This document shows, one piece after another, positions 45,454 through 57,166 of a stretch of DNA of 64,000 bases (position 1 is its first letter; each line of letters begins with the position of its first letter). The notes under the pieces are model-generated. The model did not search any database and was not told where the DNA came from. It was given only the letters and a program-made list of their open reading frames with translations. Where the stretch lies: assembly GCA_030248065.1 (NCBI GenBank), contig JASAMV010004542.1, forward strand, positions 37,138-101,137, written 5' to 3'. The translations under genes were made by a program, and so were the position numbers. Source of the DNA: Rhynchonema sp. JSB1_4. Lineage: Eukaryota; Nematoda; Chromadorea; Monhysterida; Xyalidae.

Positions 45454-47369
45454 ATGGCAGCTACTTTATGCAAACGTGAAAAGAATAAGGAATTGCAGTC
45501 GGGTCGCGCGGTATGTGAAAAGGAAAAGCAATGGGTGAGTTTGCTTGTTGGCAGCAGACGGGTTAATTACCGTAAAAACCGAAATACAGCCCCCCCCGGA
45601 ATACCGCATCTTGCCAAAAAAGTTTTCCCGACCTAATTGACCAAGCGGGCGGGTGAGAATGTGTCCCTTCTGGCGCTCATGACTGGAGCACGTCTGATGC
45701 AATGTGGTGGTTGCTGCCAGAGTTTCGATCTCGCAATCCAATATTGCGACAATAAAAGAAAAGCATAGAATTTCGCCCCAAACTCAACAATTAAAAAATG
45801 CTCATCCATTCAATTTGCAGAACGAGTTGGACCGCCTGAACCACGCATTTTCGTCGATCGCCTGGCCGATGATCCAGTCCGGCGTCAGTACGGTGTTGTG
45901 CATCTGCATGTTGGGCGCGCACAAATCCTATTTGATGGCGGTGTTCTTCAAAACCGTGTTTCTCGTCTGTTTCCTCGGTTTGGCGCACGGACTGTTCGCG
46001 TTGGCGGTGGTGTTGGCGTGGATGCCCAGCTTCTTGCAGCCAAATGCCGGACCGACGGTGAGTGTGTTCAGGGGATTGGGGGTGGTTGGTTTGCTGATGT
46101 TTCACATACCAGGGATGTCAGGTGCAGCTGTGAAATGCAAATGCTCCTATAATTATATCTCAGCTGGTTGGAAGAATATCAGGTTAACAAGTGCTGCGTA
46201 GGTTCAAAGCTCTGCCAGTTGTAGAGAGCCGTTGGTGATTGACCATGGATTACGCTGTGGGCCTGTGTGGCTCTCGCGCGTCTTTCGTTTTGCATCAATA
46301 TCGTGAAACATCAACTAACTGTATACGTACGGTATTCTCACTACAGCAGTTCACTGACGCACTGACGCAAATCTCGGGTTTCACAAACGTAGTGGGAGTC
46401 TTCAAAGATGTTTCATACATGCGCAAAAATTATCACCCCTCTCTTGCCCAGGGAGCACTTTCTATTTCATACAAATTGTAAGTTCTTACAAAAAAACGCT
46501 ACAATTTGTACCCAGGTACAAAAGTCACTTCACGCAGTTACAATTGTGAGTGATACAATTGTAAGAAGTTACAATTGTAACTGGGTACAATTGTATCCAG
46601 CTACAAAAGAAAATTTTGTACCTGGTAACTCGCATTGCAAGAAAGAGAAAAATTGTAGCTGGGTGCACACCGGTGGGACCGTCTTAACTCGACACAATTT
46701 GATTGTTTATCCATTATTTGACCCGGGCCCGATTTTTTAAATAATGTTTATCATCTCTAGAAGCAATTTATTGGAAACTAATTTTATCAAACATGCGTTT
46801 TCATGGTTGCCTAAGCGAAAGAAAATCGTGCCATCGAAAAATTTTTAGTTCCATTGTATCCAGCTACAAAAAATTGTAACTGGATACAAAATTATTGTGG
46901 AAAGTGGATTTACAATTGCTTGTAACTTTTGGCTACAATTTGTAAGTTTTTATTGTATGAAATAGAAAGTGCTCCCAGGTCCCATCTGACTCGAGTCATA
47001 CAGAAGCGCCGTCAACGACTGCCAGTTCGACGGACCTGCGACAGCAGTGAAACATCATCGAGTGCCCGTTCCAGTCCGGTACCGACCCGGCCGTCACCAT
47101 CCAACAATGGTGCAGTGACGGATGATTACAATAACTGCACATCTATTGTTCCGGTCTCAGACCAGGAGCTCGAGGCTTCGGCCAGGACTAAGACAGGGAG
47201 TTCTGATGTTCCTGTCCACAAAACGCATCAACGCGTCAAATCAGTGGATCTAACGCTGACCAGGAGCAAAAAGAAGAATAAGTTTCCAACCGAACCGAAA
47301 AGAACACACAAAAGGCAGGACCCAGACCTTGAGTTGCGATCGGATGATTTTTACACCCAACGATTCTGA
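45454..47369 (+). CDS. truncated Patched-related membrane protein (3 exons)
   Basis: Join 45454-45534, 45821-46057 and 47004-47369: 684 nt, 227 aa, phases matching. Exon 2 carries the end of the second membrane block of Patched-related (PTR/PTCHD, RND-type) proteins: NELDRLNHAFSSIAWPMIQS, STVLCICMLGAHKSYLMAVF and FKTVFLVCFLGLAHGLFAL. The FFKTVFLV..HG pattern is typical of the last membrane helices. The third exon encodes a Ser/Arg/Lys-rich cytoplasmic tail. A full family member has about 800-1,000 residues, so the first ~80% is missing. The only upstream exon that fits (MAATLCKREKNKEL) is charged and not Patched-like. Either this is a 3' fragment captured with a new first exon, or the rest lies elsewhere or was lost. 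The second intron holds a 526 bp MITE whose end lies 27 bp before the acceptor. Confidence 0.55.
46451..46976. mobile_element. MITE with GGGAGCACTTTCTATTTCAT termini
   Basis: Ends GGGAGCACTTTCTATTTCAT and ATGAAATAGAAAGTGCTCCC. Inside are many copies of ACAATTGTAACTGGGTAC-like words and their complements (TACAATTTGTAA, GTAGCTGG). It sits in the second intron of the Patched-related gene, just upstream of the acceptor I use (47,003). Confidence 0.85.
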
Positions 47370-47662
47370 TACGTTCGCTAAAATCGATTCTTTTCGCACT
47401 CTATCGTACAAAAAAGTCATTTTTTATTTTCTCACAAACGAAATTCTCGTTGTTATTTTTTGCTTCAGTTTGCTTACGAAGCTGACACAGATCCATACGG
47501 GCCATTTTGTCACCATGATTTGGAATTCTTGATGACAATTGTTTTTTTCATGAGTATGACGTTGATAATGTTTTTATTTTCTAGCGCCAAACGATTTGAA
47601 GTGGAATGAAACAATCACAAAAAACCTTTCGATTTTTCGACATGATTCTGGAAATCAGTAAT

Positions 47663-47775
47663 AGGGTGGAATTTTCGAAACGGTGTAAAGGTCAGCTGGG
47701 CGTAAAGGTCGGTGGAAAGTTCGGTCGAAAGCTCGGTCGGCGTAGCTAGGTGTAAACGTGAAACATTGCCTGTTA
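47663..47775. mobile_element. half copy of the TTTCGAAACGGTGTAAAGG MITE
   Basis: Starts GGGTGGAATTTTCGAAACGG and continues GTGTAAAGGTCAGCTGGGCG up to the loop AAACATTGCCTGTTAG, where another element begins. No right arm is found beyond 48,142, so it is a solo left arm. Confidence 0.75.
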
Positions 47776-48142
47776 GGGCGAACTTAGGTTGAACACGGAA
47801 ACCGGAACACGGAAATAATTTACATACAAACCAGTTTCGTGGATTTCCGTGCACGGAAATATTTCCGGTTTCCGTGTTCCGTGTTTTTTTTATTTTCACG
47901 GAACACGGAAATATTTCCGTCTGAATAGTTGTTGCTGTTTGCGTCAACACGCGGGCTTTTGACGTCAGCACGCTGGCTTTTGTCATCATCACTGCAAAAG
48001 CGTCGTTTGCGTGCCTGAATCATTGCCGTGTTCCGTGGCACGGAAATATTTCCGTGTTCCGTGATTCTCCAAAATATTCGCGGAACACGGAACACGGAAA
48101 TATTTCCGTGTTCCGGTTTCCGTGTTCAACCTAAGTCCGCCC
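47776..48142. mobile_element. MITE with GGGCGAACTTAGGTTGAACA termini
   Basis: Ends GGGCGAACTTAGGTTGAACA and TGTTCAACCTAAGTCCGCCC. The arms are filled with ACACGGAAATATTTCCGTGT-type palindromes. The middle (47,925-47,985) carries the internal core shared with other MITE families. It lies directly against the half MITE at 47,663. Confidence 0.8.
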
Positions 48143-50524
48143 GTAGTTGCATATTGTTGTCTGCTCAGTCAGTGTGTTATAAAACTTATGCGTGACCTGC
48201 AAAAGAACAGACACCGGGACCTCGCTAAAACAACTGAGTACCAATTTTTCAAAACTCCATGGTGGAACATTTTCTGTCACACTACTCTGGCTTGCTGCAT
48301 GCCTGTGTATTGGGTCGGACCGTGTGTTCACCCCTCTTGCAATTGTTTCATTGGCCAACCTTGACCGTTTTTCAGTGCCCTGGTCAGGTGCCGTATTACA
48401 TTTTATATAAGCCCTGATGTGTAATAGTGCCGCGTGCAATGCGTACGCAACTTCCCAGTGCAATGTGTGTGTGTACTCTATCTACCGTTGGGCCAAAAGT
48501 CGAAGTGTGAGTTAGCGTGCGCTGCCTGTGCTTTGCACTGAGAAGTTGGGTGCTACATGCAAGTGCACGTGCACGTGGACTTCAACTTTCCGCCCACAGC
48601 ATCACACCCGGTGCTGTGTTTGCCCATATTCCGCGATCCCGACCTTTTCAGGCCCAGTTTTTCAGGCCCGGCCGATTCAAGCCCAGCATATTTGACCCAA
48701 TTATGGGCTTAGGCCTAGGCTCCAGCCGGGCCTGAATCGGCCGGGCCTGAACCTATGCCCTGGGACTGAACCATTGCACAATAGTCTGCCCATGGTGTCA
48801 AAGAGCCGCTGGTCAGGTCAGAGCTGATTCTGCCTTGGTCACATGACCACATCATACTGCCTCGGTTCGGTAGTAATGCTGGTTAATGATGGAGTCAACC
48901 AAAAATGTCGACGTACAGAAAGTCACGTGACCAAGGTAGCACCAATTCGGGCCGTGACAACTGAGCCTTTTTTGATAGCTGTTCGGCCCCTCAGTTCCTT
49001 GTTGAGTTTGTTTTCGCCGCATTTCTCTGGTCGCTGAAAACTAATTTTTCACAGCCTTCCCCCACTGTTGGAGCGTGAACGGGTAATTGCATTGCTTTTT
49101 TCATTTTCTTGTGTAGTAAGTTTCTAATTTCGTTGCCACATGCACTTTTACTGACGCAGGGAGCTCCCGTTCGAAGTCGAGGCAGGCAACAAAAGCTTAA
49201 CACACGGTCAACAAGCCACGCAGCTGACACACACATACACAGCTTGTGTGACTGAAACATTCGAAACGCACACGAGCCAGCTGCGTGGCCTGTTGACTGT
49301 TGGGCTTGTTGCCTGCTTCGACTTGGAACGGGAGTTTCCCTGCGCCTATAAAAATGCATGAGGCAACGAAATTAGAAATTTACTACGTATGTATAGACTA
49401 TAGTGTTTCCTGTTTTTCTTGGTCCAAGGAAACGCGCGGGCCCGTGTTATAACTGAACTTCTAGTTGAGGTCCAGATTACAATTTCGATTCAATCAGGCA
49501 GCTGACAAAAACGTGTCAAAGTTTGCCTGTGGAATCTAACAACAACAATGTTTCACATGCTCGCTGTGAGCTTTGTGCGTGTGTGCTGCCAGCATGTCAA
49601 TGAAACATTTCACCATGTTTGCTGCTGAGTGTCGTGCTTGGATTAACAAGGACACATTCTTAATCTCTTTCATTGGTCTCTGAAATCTCGACCCCAAACT
49701 GGAGTTGAGTTATAACATAGGGTAGCTTGTTTCCTTTGACTTGCATAAAAAGGAAACACTATATTGGCTGGCACCACAGATTTCCGCACGTGAAACAACG
49801 GTGCTATGGAACGCCCCTTCAAGTGTTCAACAAGTTTCAAGCATTGTGTGTGTGTGTTTGATTTTGAATTTGAATTTGAAAGGCGTGTTTTGTCCAGGTC
49901 AGACTGGCACAATCACATACGTATGTAGGCTTGTTGTGTTGTCATCAATTTGTTTTGTTTGGAAATGGAATCTCCTTTGATCGGCGCACGGCGGGCCGAT
50001 TTTTGTGTGATGATCGGGAGAGAAATAACTATTGCTTCATTTATATCTCAAATTCCTGTTTTGTCGGTTCGGTACATACATCTTCAAAAAGTATTCGAAT
50101 GAGTAATCTGGACTTCTGTCTGTTTCATCGACAGTCAAGCGCTGTTATACAGTATGTACAAATATATGTTTTTCGTATTACAGTCAACTCTCTTCATAAT
50201 GACATTCTTTGTGATGGAACCCTTTATATACATAGTGGATATTTTGGAACTCGATTTTGGTCCCCAATCTGCCCTTTAACCACCTGATTGCAGCTCTATA
50301 TATAGTTGAAATTCTCTATAGTGTCAAAAATGTCCCGATCATGTCACTATAAAGTGGACTGTATGTGCCCCAACTCGTGATCATGTCAGACGTTTCTGGC
50401 CTCGATCCAAGCCACCCCAGTTCAGAAACAACATCTAATCGTCGGATTATAGTGCATGTAAAATGTGAGGTTAGTCCAGGTATACAAAGTGATATTCATA
50501 ATTGCGACAAAAACGCCCCGATCG
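48143..50524. other. intergenic DNA with repeats
   Basis: No supported gene. It contains a GGCCCGGCCG palindrome near 48,650-48,745 and a MITE at 49,113-49,386. Long open frames here lack splice or domain support. Confidence 0.4.
49113..49386. mobile_element. MITE with GTAGTAAGTTTCTAATTTCG termini
   Basis: Left end GTAGTAAGTTTCTAATTTCG, right end CGAAATTAGAAATTTACTAC. The complementarity continues with CGCAGGGAGCTCCCGTTCGA and its partner GGAACGGGAGTTTCCCTGCG. The loop contains TGAAACATTCG. Confidence 0.85.
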
Positions 50525-51540
50525 CATAATCCAAATGATGGTGTACGTGGCCACATGGGGTGTCTGTCATCATGCCAGAGCTCAAATCTGAGAAAGGCTC
50601 AGAAATTTGGGCGCGTTTCTGGCAACTGTTCAAAGATCCTTTGCTGTCCGAATGTACAGTATCTGTGTTCCGTGTTTGTGTACCTGGGTGCACGGCAGGT
50701 ACAGTATTTGCAGTATCTTCTGCCTTTTAGTGTTGGGGCATAGCCGTTATGAAGTCAACTTGGTGTGTATTTGGCATTGTGCGATGTTCGGGTCCTGTAA
50801 TGAGTTCTGAAGAACCTCAGTTCGTTGGGGGCAAAAATCCAAAACAAACCAAATAATTCGAACTCCAGGTTTATGGTTGGGCGTGTTGTCAATTTTGGCC
50901 TGGACTGCTACAATTCATTGCTCATTTGCGTTTTCCACAACTTCTCTCGTTTTCATGAGTGTGCGAAATGAACATAAACGACTTGGAGCCAGTGGCGGAT
51001 ACAGCTTTTGGCCAAGGGAGGGGCCAAATCCAAAAAGTCATGTTTATCACATAGTGCTTGTTCTATCTTTGAAAAATCATTTTATCCAGTGCTTGTTTAG
51101 AATTTCGCGCTTTTTACACCAATATCATACAAAATATGGCAATGCGCGCGAAGCGCGCGAATTTTTGGCACTTCTTAGGCGCGCGAGAGCCAAGTTTCAC
51201 TGTAAATGTGTGTATCTGACGCGGGAAGCGCGTGATTTTTGGACTTTTGAGCTGTATCAGAGTGAAAGTCCTGCGATTTAGGGGTCCTTTTTCCTTCTTC
51301 CTTCCGAAACGGTAGCCCCCCTTCAGGGGCCAAATGGACCAAAAGCGGGTCATAGATAGATATTTGGAAGCTAGACGTGCCAGTCGCGGAAACTCTGTAT
51401 CATTTGTTGCCCACCATGACAACATTTCCTCGAAACTGAGTCCCTTCGTTCAATGCAACTTTGTGTAACCGTTGAGTTCTAGCTCGACTTGTTCGCGAGT
51501 GGTGGTGCTTGCGGATTCATCACGCTTGGAATCAGCCGTC

Positions 51541-51905
51541 GAGCACCTCTTAGGGGCGCGGCCACGCAAACACGATTGTGGGCCGCGGGTCAGCAATAAT
51601 TCTATGTCCAATGACCGCCCCGCGTTTGCATGGCCGCACTTGCGGGTCGCGGTTTGCGGGTCACTTGAAACATTTATTTAGCTATCACACACAAAAATGA
51701 ACCAATCATACCTCTGCTGCGGCAGTCTGTGACGTTGGCTGGGCACGCATTGCTTAATTTTCGTGTGTCACAGGCAAGCAAATGTTTCAAGTGATTCCCA
51801 AACCGCGAGCCGCAAGTGGGGCACGCAAACGGGGTTGGTTGTTGGAGGCATGGAGTATTTTCCTGACGCGCGACCCGCGCCCGCGTTTGCATGGTCGCGC
51901 TTTTA
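51541..51905. mobile_element. GC-rich MITE-like foldback
   Basis: CGCGTTTGCATGGCCGCACT near 51,620 and CGCAAACGGGG..CCGCGTTTGCATGG near 51,825-51,895 form a degenerate inverted repeat. AAATGTTTCAAGTG lies at 51,779 and its partner ACTTGAAACATTT at 51,662. The mirror copy is at about 62,620-62,985. Confidence 0.55.
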
Positions 51906-51974
51906 GTACAGCTTGGCGAATTATAATTGGGTAATTTTTTACTTTTTCCTCTCGAAACTTAATTCCGATACCGG

Positions 51975-52150
51975 TACTTGTTTGGGCGAGATCGGGATCG
52001 GGATTGTCTTTTTCAAAATGCCGGGATCGGGATCGGGATCGGGATCAGAAAAAGGGCCTGGGGGCCACAGGGGCCATGACCAGTGTTCGAACGGGATCCC
52101 GATCCCGATCCCGGGATCCCGTTCGAACACTGGTCATGGCCCCTGTGGCC
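51975..52150. repeat. GGGATC hexamer array ending in a perfect-like hairpin
   Basis: (GGGATC)n near 52,022-52,046 is followed by GGGCCTGGGGGCCACAGGGG. CATGACCAGTGTTCGAACGG then faces its complement CCGTTCGAACACTGGTCATG across GATCCC repeats. The mirror at about 62,365-62,560 has a different number of hexamers. Confidence 0.8.
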
Positions 52151-53688
52151 CCCTGGATCCGCCCTTGCTTGGAGCGCATCTACCTTTCTATTTTCTCATA
52201 TTTGTTGTTGTTGTCTGCCATTCTTTTATTCAATGCTCTCAAAATAACCGAAGAGCAGTTTTCACAAAATATTTCAGAAAATTCAAGCCAATGGTCAGTC
52301 CTGCCTGATTCAAGACGCGTACATAATTCAAGAAACACGACTTTGGTTTCGTTCAAGCGCGACATGTAAAAAACGAACACGAGTCACGAACGGCTACCAT
52401 AACCAGGCGCCGCATCATCGTCCACCGAGGTTCGTTCTTATTTGACAATTTGAACACGATTGCATGTTATGAAACGGATGAGTTGTACTAAAAGGGGATG
52501 GTTCTGGGGTCGAACGTGGCAGAACGTTCATCCATCCATGCAATTATTCGCTGGGTTACCTGCAATAACCGCACCTAACCCAGGGCGGCGCGCTGGGCTT
52601 GAGCTTATCATCGCAGATACGTACATGCAATAGATACACCTGTATGCCAAATAGACAAATACTTGGTCAGGTTATATGCCAAATGGGACAAACGCACAAA
52701 CCCAAAGTATTGCTTTCCATTTTCAGTCAATTCTTCAACGAGCATGCGGGTATTCCGAATCAGGCGTTTCGTCGTGTCCCGGACAACACAACGGCGGGCA
52801 AAACAGCGGGCGGGCCCCATCACAGCAGCCCTTCAAAAACAGCAGACACACTGAAAAAAGTATTTTTGGTTACAGTGTCACCACAGCTCAAACTGAGGCG
52901 TGTGGTCTTGTGAGTCACAAGATCTTTCCTGAGCTTGAGCTCAAATGAGCCAAAGCCCGGAAGTCCAAGATGCTTAGAACCTTGCTGTTTTGTCCGCTGC
53001 TGTTTTGCTCGTACGTCGGCTGGTCAAAGCAACGGTTCATTCGCTGACTACAATAATAACGACGGACGTCAACTACGAATAAACAGGTAGGAAAACTACA
53101 TACAGTGTTGCAAGATGCCTGATCAAAATTAGAATCACAATATTGTTGTCAGGCTTATGAATTCAAAATGCACACTAAAACACTAGTCCGTGACGAATTA
53201 TGTGGCCACTTTGCAACGCCGGCGCGCGCCAGGCGTTGTGCCCATAAGTATAGGGTGATCTGCAAGAGTACGGTAGCTTGACAACAGGAAAAGTTAGCGC
53301 GCGCCGTTTTCCAATAATCACACAGGATGCATATGGAATGAGTTCCAGCGACCGCTTGTTCATGCAACCAGTTCGCAATTTATCAAAACACGCTAGATCG
53401 GTTTTGAATTTTGCGTGAACAAGTTATTTGCCGTTTATTTTGTTTAGCATGTCACAAAGTTTTTGCAGGTTGATGCATGTCAATGTCACACAACTTTTGT
53501 GGCTATATCTTCCATGTGCTTTTTTTCTGTATTGGATTTGACAACAGCAAAGTTGAAAACAACCACGTCCATACCAGAAGAAAAGAAATCAAAAGACACT
53601 GCACTCACACGACTGACAGACAATGCGGATAATGATGAAAAACAAGCATGCAACACAAAATAAAACATCACAGCATCTGGTGTACTAT

Positions 53689-53993
53689 GTAAAGGCAGTC
53701 TACGGGAGGTTGTCACTCAGCCCCCGAATACCGTAACCCCCCGCAAGCGAGATCGCTGCGAGACCCATGCTGATCGCTGCTTATCGTCACGTGTATTAGC
53801 GGCAGCAAGCTGGAAATTGTCATCGTGCGCGTCGATCACCAAAACTTCGAAATGTTGGTTGGTGTTGGCGCGAACACGCAAAACACAGATAAAAACCAAA
53901 ATGGTCTCGACTCGACACGATCCTTGCAGATCAAAATTACGGTGGGTTACGGTATTCGGGGGCTGAGTGACAACCTCCCGTCGACTGCCTTTA
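53689..53993. mobile_element. MITE with TAAAGGCAGTCTACGGGAGG termini (copy 2)
   Basis: Same family as 27,524-27,822, in inverted orientation relative to its core. Ends TAAAGGCAGTCTACGGGAGG and CCTCCCGTCGACTGCCTTTA. Mirror copy at about 60,510-60,822. Confidence 0.85.
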
Positions 53994-54997
53994 TTTGGTT
54001 TGCTGTTTGCGTTTTGTGGTGGGCTGCTCAGCTGTTTCGGCAGCAAACATGAGGGTGCTCTGCATGTGTGATTGGTCATTGGGTGATTGCAGATCCACCC
54101 ACATTGCTCTCCGTCTTTATTTCCATATCTTGCTGCCCGACGCCATGTGATGCACATTTTAACAGCTCCAGTCGTTGCAAATAGCACGCACGTTTGAATT
54201 GCCGCCTTTGGATGTATGACAAAACTGAAACGAAACGTGCGCGGTGCGCGCGCCATTTGCTCTGTGCAGAAACCACAAATCAAGCCGACCGTCCTATGCT
54301 TATGTGTATAATGCCTGGCGCGCGTCGGCGTTGCAAAGTGCCCACATAATTCGTCACGGACTGTATATACGCGTTCGAATTCCGAAAAAATCGGGGTTTC
54401 TCTTGAATATCCGCTCCTTATTGTTTTTGATGAAGTGTTCACACTTTCTCAGGATCCCGCATTCCGCTCCCCAACCGATCAACTCAAAAGTTTTGGCAAA
54501 AGTCGACGATACGTTGATGTCAGACTATACCGCGCGCTCATGATCAAACAGGTGTGGTCAGTTTATGATTTTTGCGGTAGAACCTCGTGGTCATAGGCAG
54601 TTGGCTAGCTAATTTTCACGAACAAGTTAAAAGAGAAAAGTGTTTATTCAACCTAAATAAATGCACGTGTTTCGATTGAAACAACGTTCAAAGGATCGAA
54701 ATCGAAAATGAATTTGTAAACGGCATTTTTTGTGGTGTCACAAACGATTACCTTTACATGATTTTTTTGAACATTTTCTTCTGGCTTTTGGTCTGAAGTG
54801 GAGGTAAAGACTGTAAACATACACACCTGACCGTACAATGATGTTGCAATATTGTTCCTCAACACTCTTGATACCACTGCACTGTATAGTCAGTGTTTCC
54901 AAATGTGCCTACACTGTTCTGGGAGAGAAAAAACCATCAAGGTTCCTTGTTCTCCTTGTTCCAGTTTTATGTCATTCACGTCTCTCTGACCAGGTAT

Positions 54998-55193
54998 ACC
55001 TAAAGGCAAACAATGTCAACACGAGCCCGATTTCGAAGGTGGTGTCTATTCAAAACGAATAGAAAGAGAAAGTCATCATGCTCCACTTTCTATTCTTCAA
55101 CGTGTAACATTTCCCAAATCAGCAGCCACGTATGAATGTTTCACTATTCTGACAGCTGCGAAATCGAGCTCGTGTTGGCGTTGTTTGCCTTTA
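54998..55193. mobile_element. MITE with TAAAGGCAAACAATGTCAAC termini (copy 3)
   Basis: Same family as 27,824-28,001, with CACGAGCCCGATTTCG and CGAAATCGAGCTCGTG near the ends. Mirror copy at about 59,309-59,508. Confidence 0.85.
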
Positions 55194-56088
55194 CATACCG
55201 TACATCCACACCCACTCGTCCATTCAGGAAGTCATGATGAGTCATCCATCAGCATGCAACCGTCAAGTTCGTCAAATTGAATGTCATCCAGCATTTCACG
55301 CGATGTCGACGCAAGCTGTGTGGCCGTGGTGTTCAAGGAAACCTGCAGGTAGAAGATTTTGAGGTTTATCATCGCCAAATTTTTCGTTTCGTGTGTGATT
55401 TCGAAGTCAGCACCCGATCAAGACAAGGAACTGGTGGAAATCGGAGTGTTGCGTCGTTCTATTCCGCTTTACCGTACCTCTCCTATTCCATCCGGCGCAA
55501 TGTAGCATTCGAAAAAGCTGTCAATTTGCTTGCGCCAGCTGGTGGGTTCGCGTTCACGATTCACTGCTCATCTGTAAAAGCGGCGGACGGACAATTGAGC
55601 AAAGCACATTTGAGCAAGACCACATTGAGAAATTGAAAAAAGCAGGGGCCAATAGAGCAGAATCTAAAAACGAATAGGCCTAAGTCCAAGCCCATATTGA
55701 AGCACAAAACTAAACCAAAGCGTAAGCCTAAGCCTAAGCCTGATACCAAGATCAGTCTATGTCTGAGCCCATGGAACAAAATAAGACCGCTGCCCTTTTG
55801 GCTCTGCCCTCTTTCTTGCTCAAAGTGGTCTTGCCCAAACGTGCTTTAATGCTCAATTGCCTGGCCACCGTAAAAGTGCATGAAACGGGAGAGGGGAAAC
55901 GCAACGCTGCATGATTCATATTTCAGGATCGCACGAAACAACTTGAACGCGCGCGCATGCAGAAGACCATAGCATTCGTCAAACGTCAGCGAAAGTGCTG
56001 ATACGAACAACGGGACAACATGGCGCACACTGACAACGAATGAAACATCACCAGGTCGACAGCGGTAACTTCCATTATTTTATATGTA

Positions 56089-56366
56089 ATTTGTCGCACA
56101 ACAACTTTATAAGAATTGGTCAAAGTTTCTTCCTGACTCGTGAAGCAGGAAAGTGACGGGGCAGTGACGTTACATTGCGCGATCGCGCACAAGGCATGCA
56201 GTCAGTAAAATGTTGCAGGCCCGCAGCAACGTGAGTGCTCTGATGGATTATTTTCAGCTGAAAATGTTTTGTGAGAATCACAAATAGCACAGTGGATAAG
56301 AGTGACTGAACGTGAAAATCAGGATTGATTTGATGAATTCTTATATGGTCATTGTGCGACCAATAG
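56089..56366. mobile_element. MITE with TTGGTCGCACAATGACC termini (copy 2)
   Basis: In this orientation the left end reads TTGTCGCACAACAACTTTAT and the right end ATATGGTCATTGTGCGACCA. The interior aligns with the reverse complement of 22,326-22,603. Confidence 0.7.
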
Positions 56367-56569
56367 CTGATGTGCGTGGGAGATTTTTTTCCGAACATGC
56401 TGTGTTGCGAAGCACACCTGACAGTCAGTTTATCACAACAGCCATTCTGGAATGCACGAGTGATGGCAGTTGTACGGTTTTCTTACGAATCAGGCGGCAT
56501 GTTCTAAAAAAATTCTTCGACGTCCGTTGCTGTCCTAAATTACGGATTCGTTGACCAATGTATCTTTTT

Positions 56570-56885
56570 TACTTAGGCTGTGAGCAGATAAACGCGGAAT
56601 GGCAGAATTCTGCATTCCGCATTCCGCGTTTATCTGCTCACCTTTGCGGAATTCTGCATTTCTGCAAGTAAATTTATGCTCTTGGTCAAACCTCTCAGTT
56701 GCTGTTTGCGTTAACACGCAACATTTTGAGGTCAGCACGCTGGAAGTTGTCATCGTCACCCAAACACGCACCATTCCGCAAGGGTGAGCAGATAAACGCG
56801 GAATGCGGAATGCAGAAATCTGCCATTCCGCGTTTATCTGCTAACCAATTTCCGCATTCCGCGCGCGTTTATCTGCTCACAGCCT
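56570..56885. repeat. GAGCAGATAAACGCGGAATG inverted-repeat element
   Basis: GTGAGCAGATAAACGCGGAA and its complement occur four times in alternating orientation around a middle that carries the shared MITE core (56,697-56,760). GCTGTGAGCAGATAAACGCG at the left faces CGCGTTTATCTGCTCACAGC at the right, so the whole is probably one composite MITE. A degraded mirror lies at about 57,785-58,065. Confidence 0.75.
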
Positions 56886-57166
56886 TAACGTTATCGGCAT
56901 TGTGAATTTTTATTGATAATTTCGGGTTGTCTTGTTGGATGATGACATAGTTATAGTTTATGCAGTCCCCTAGATATTTCGTTCGCCGTACAACATATTC
57001 AGCACGCAGCGTTTTTGACAGGGTGTTTAAGGACCAATTGGGGACAAAGCTATAGCGTTCAATAGCAGGAGAAGTTCGCTTCATAAAATATCACTTCAAA
57101 GGAGGTAATCGCACCTCGTGCTAAAGTCTCCTCATTGGACAAACTGTGTGGTCACATTATTTATTT

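Larger units (their letters stand above)
50525..57166 (+). repeat. left arm of a ~13.5 kb imperfect palindrome
   Basis: This arm reappears as reverse complement at 57,527-64,000. Position 50,525 pairs with 64,000, 54,998 with about 59,508, and 57,166 with 57,527. The outer 4.5 kb agrees almost base for base with the right arm, with scattered substitutions. The palindrome may continue beyond the right window edge. Contents are MITEs, GGGATC arrays and non-coding DNA; every long open frame has its mirror in the other arm, so none is independent gene evidence. Confidence 0.9.

Noticed and set aside
52599..52948. Plus-strand frames of about 100 codons, mirrored at 61,564-61,914
   Set aside because: Present only as palindromic mirror copies, with overlapping frames on both strands and no known domain.
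53717..54442. 241-codon minus-strand frame with a partial mirror at 60,065-60,571
   Set aside because: It runs through a MITE and palindromic arm DNA. The mirror copy is interrupted, and the C-terminal part is MITE sequence. No domain or splice support.
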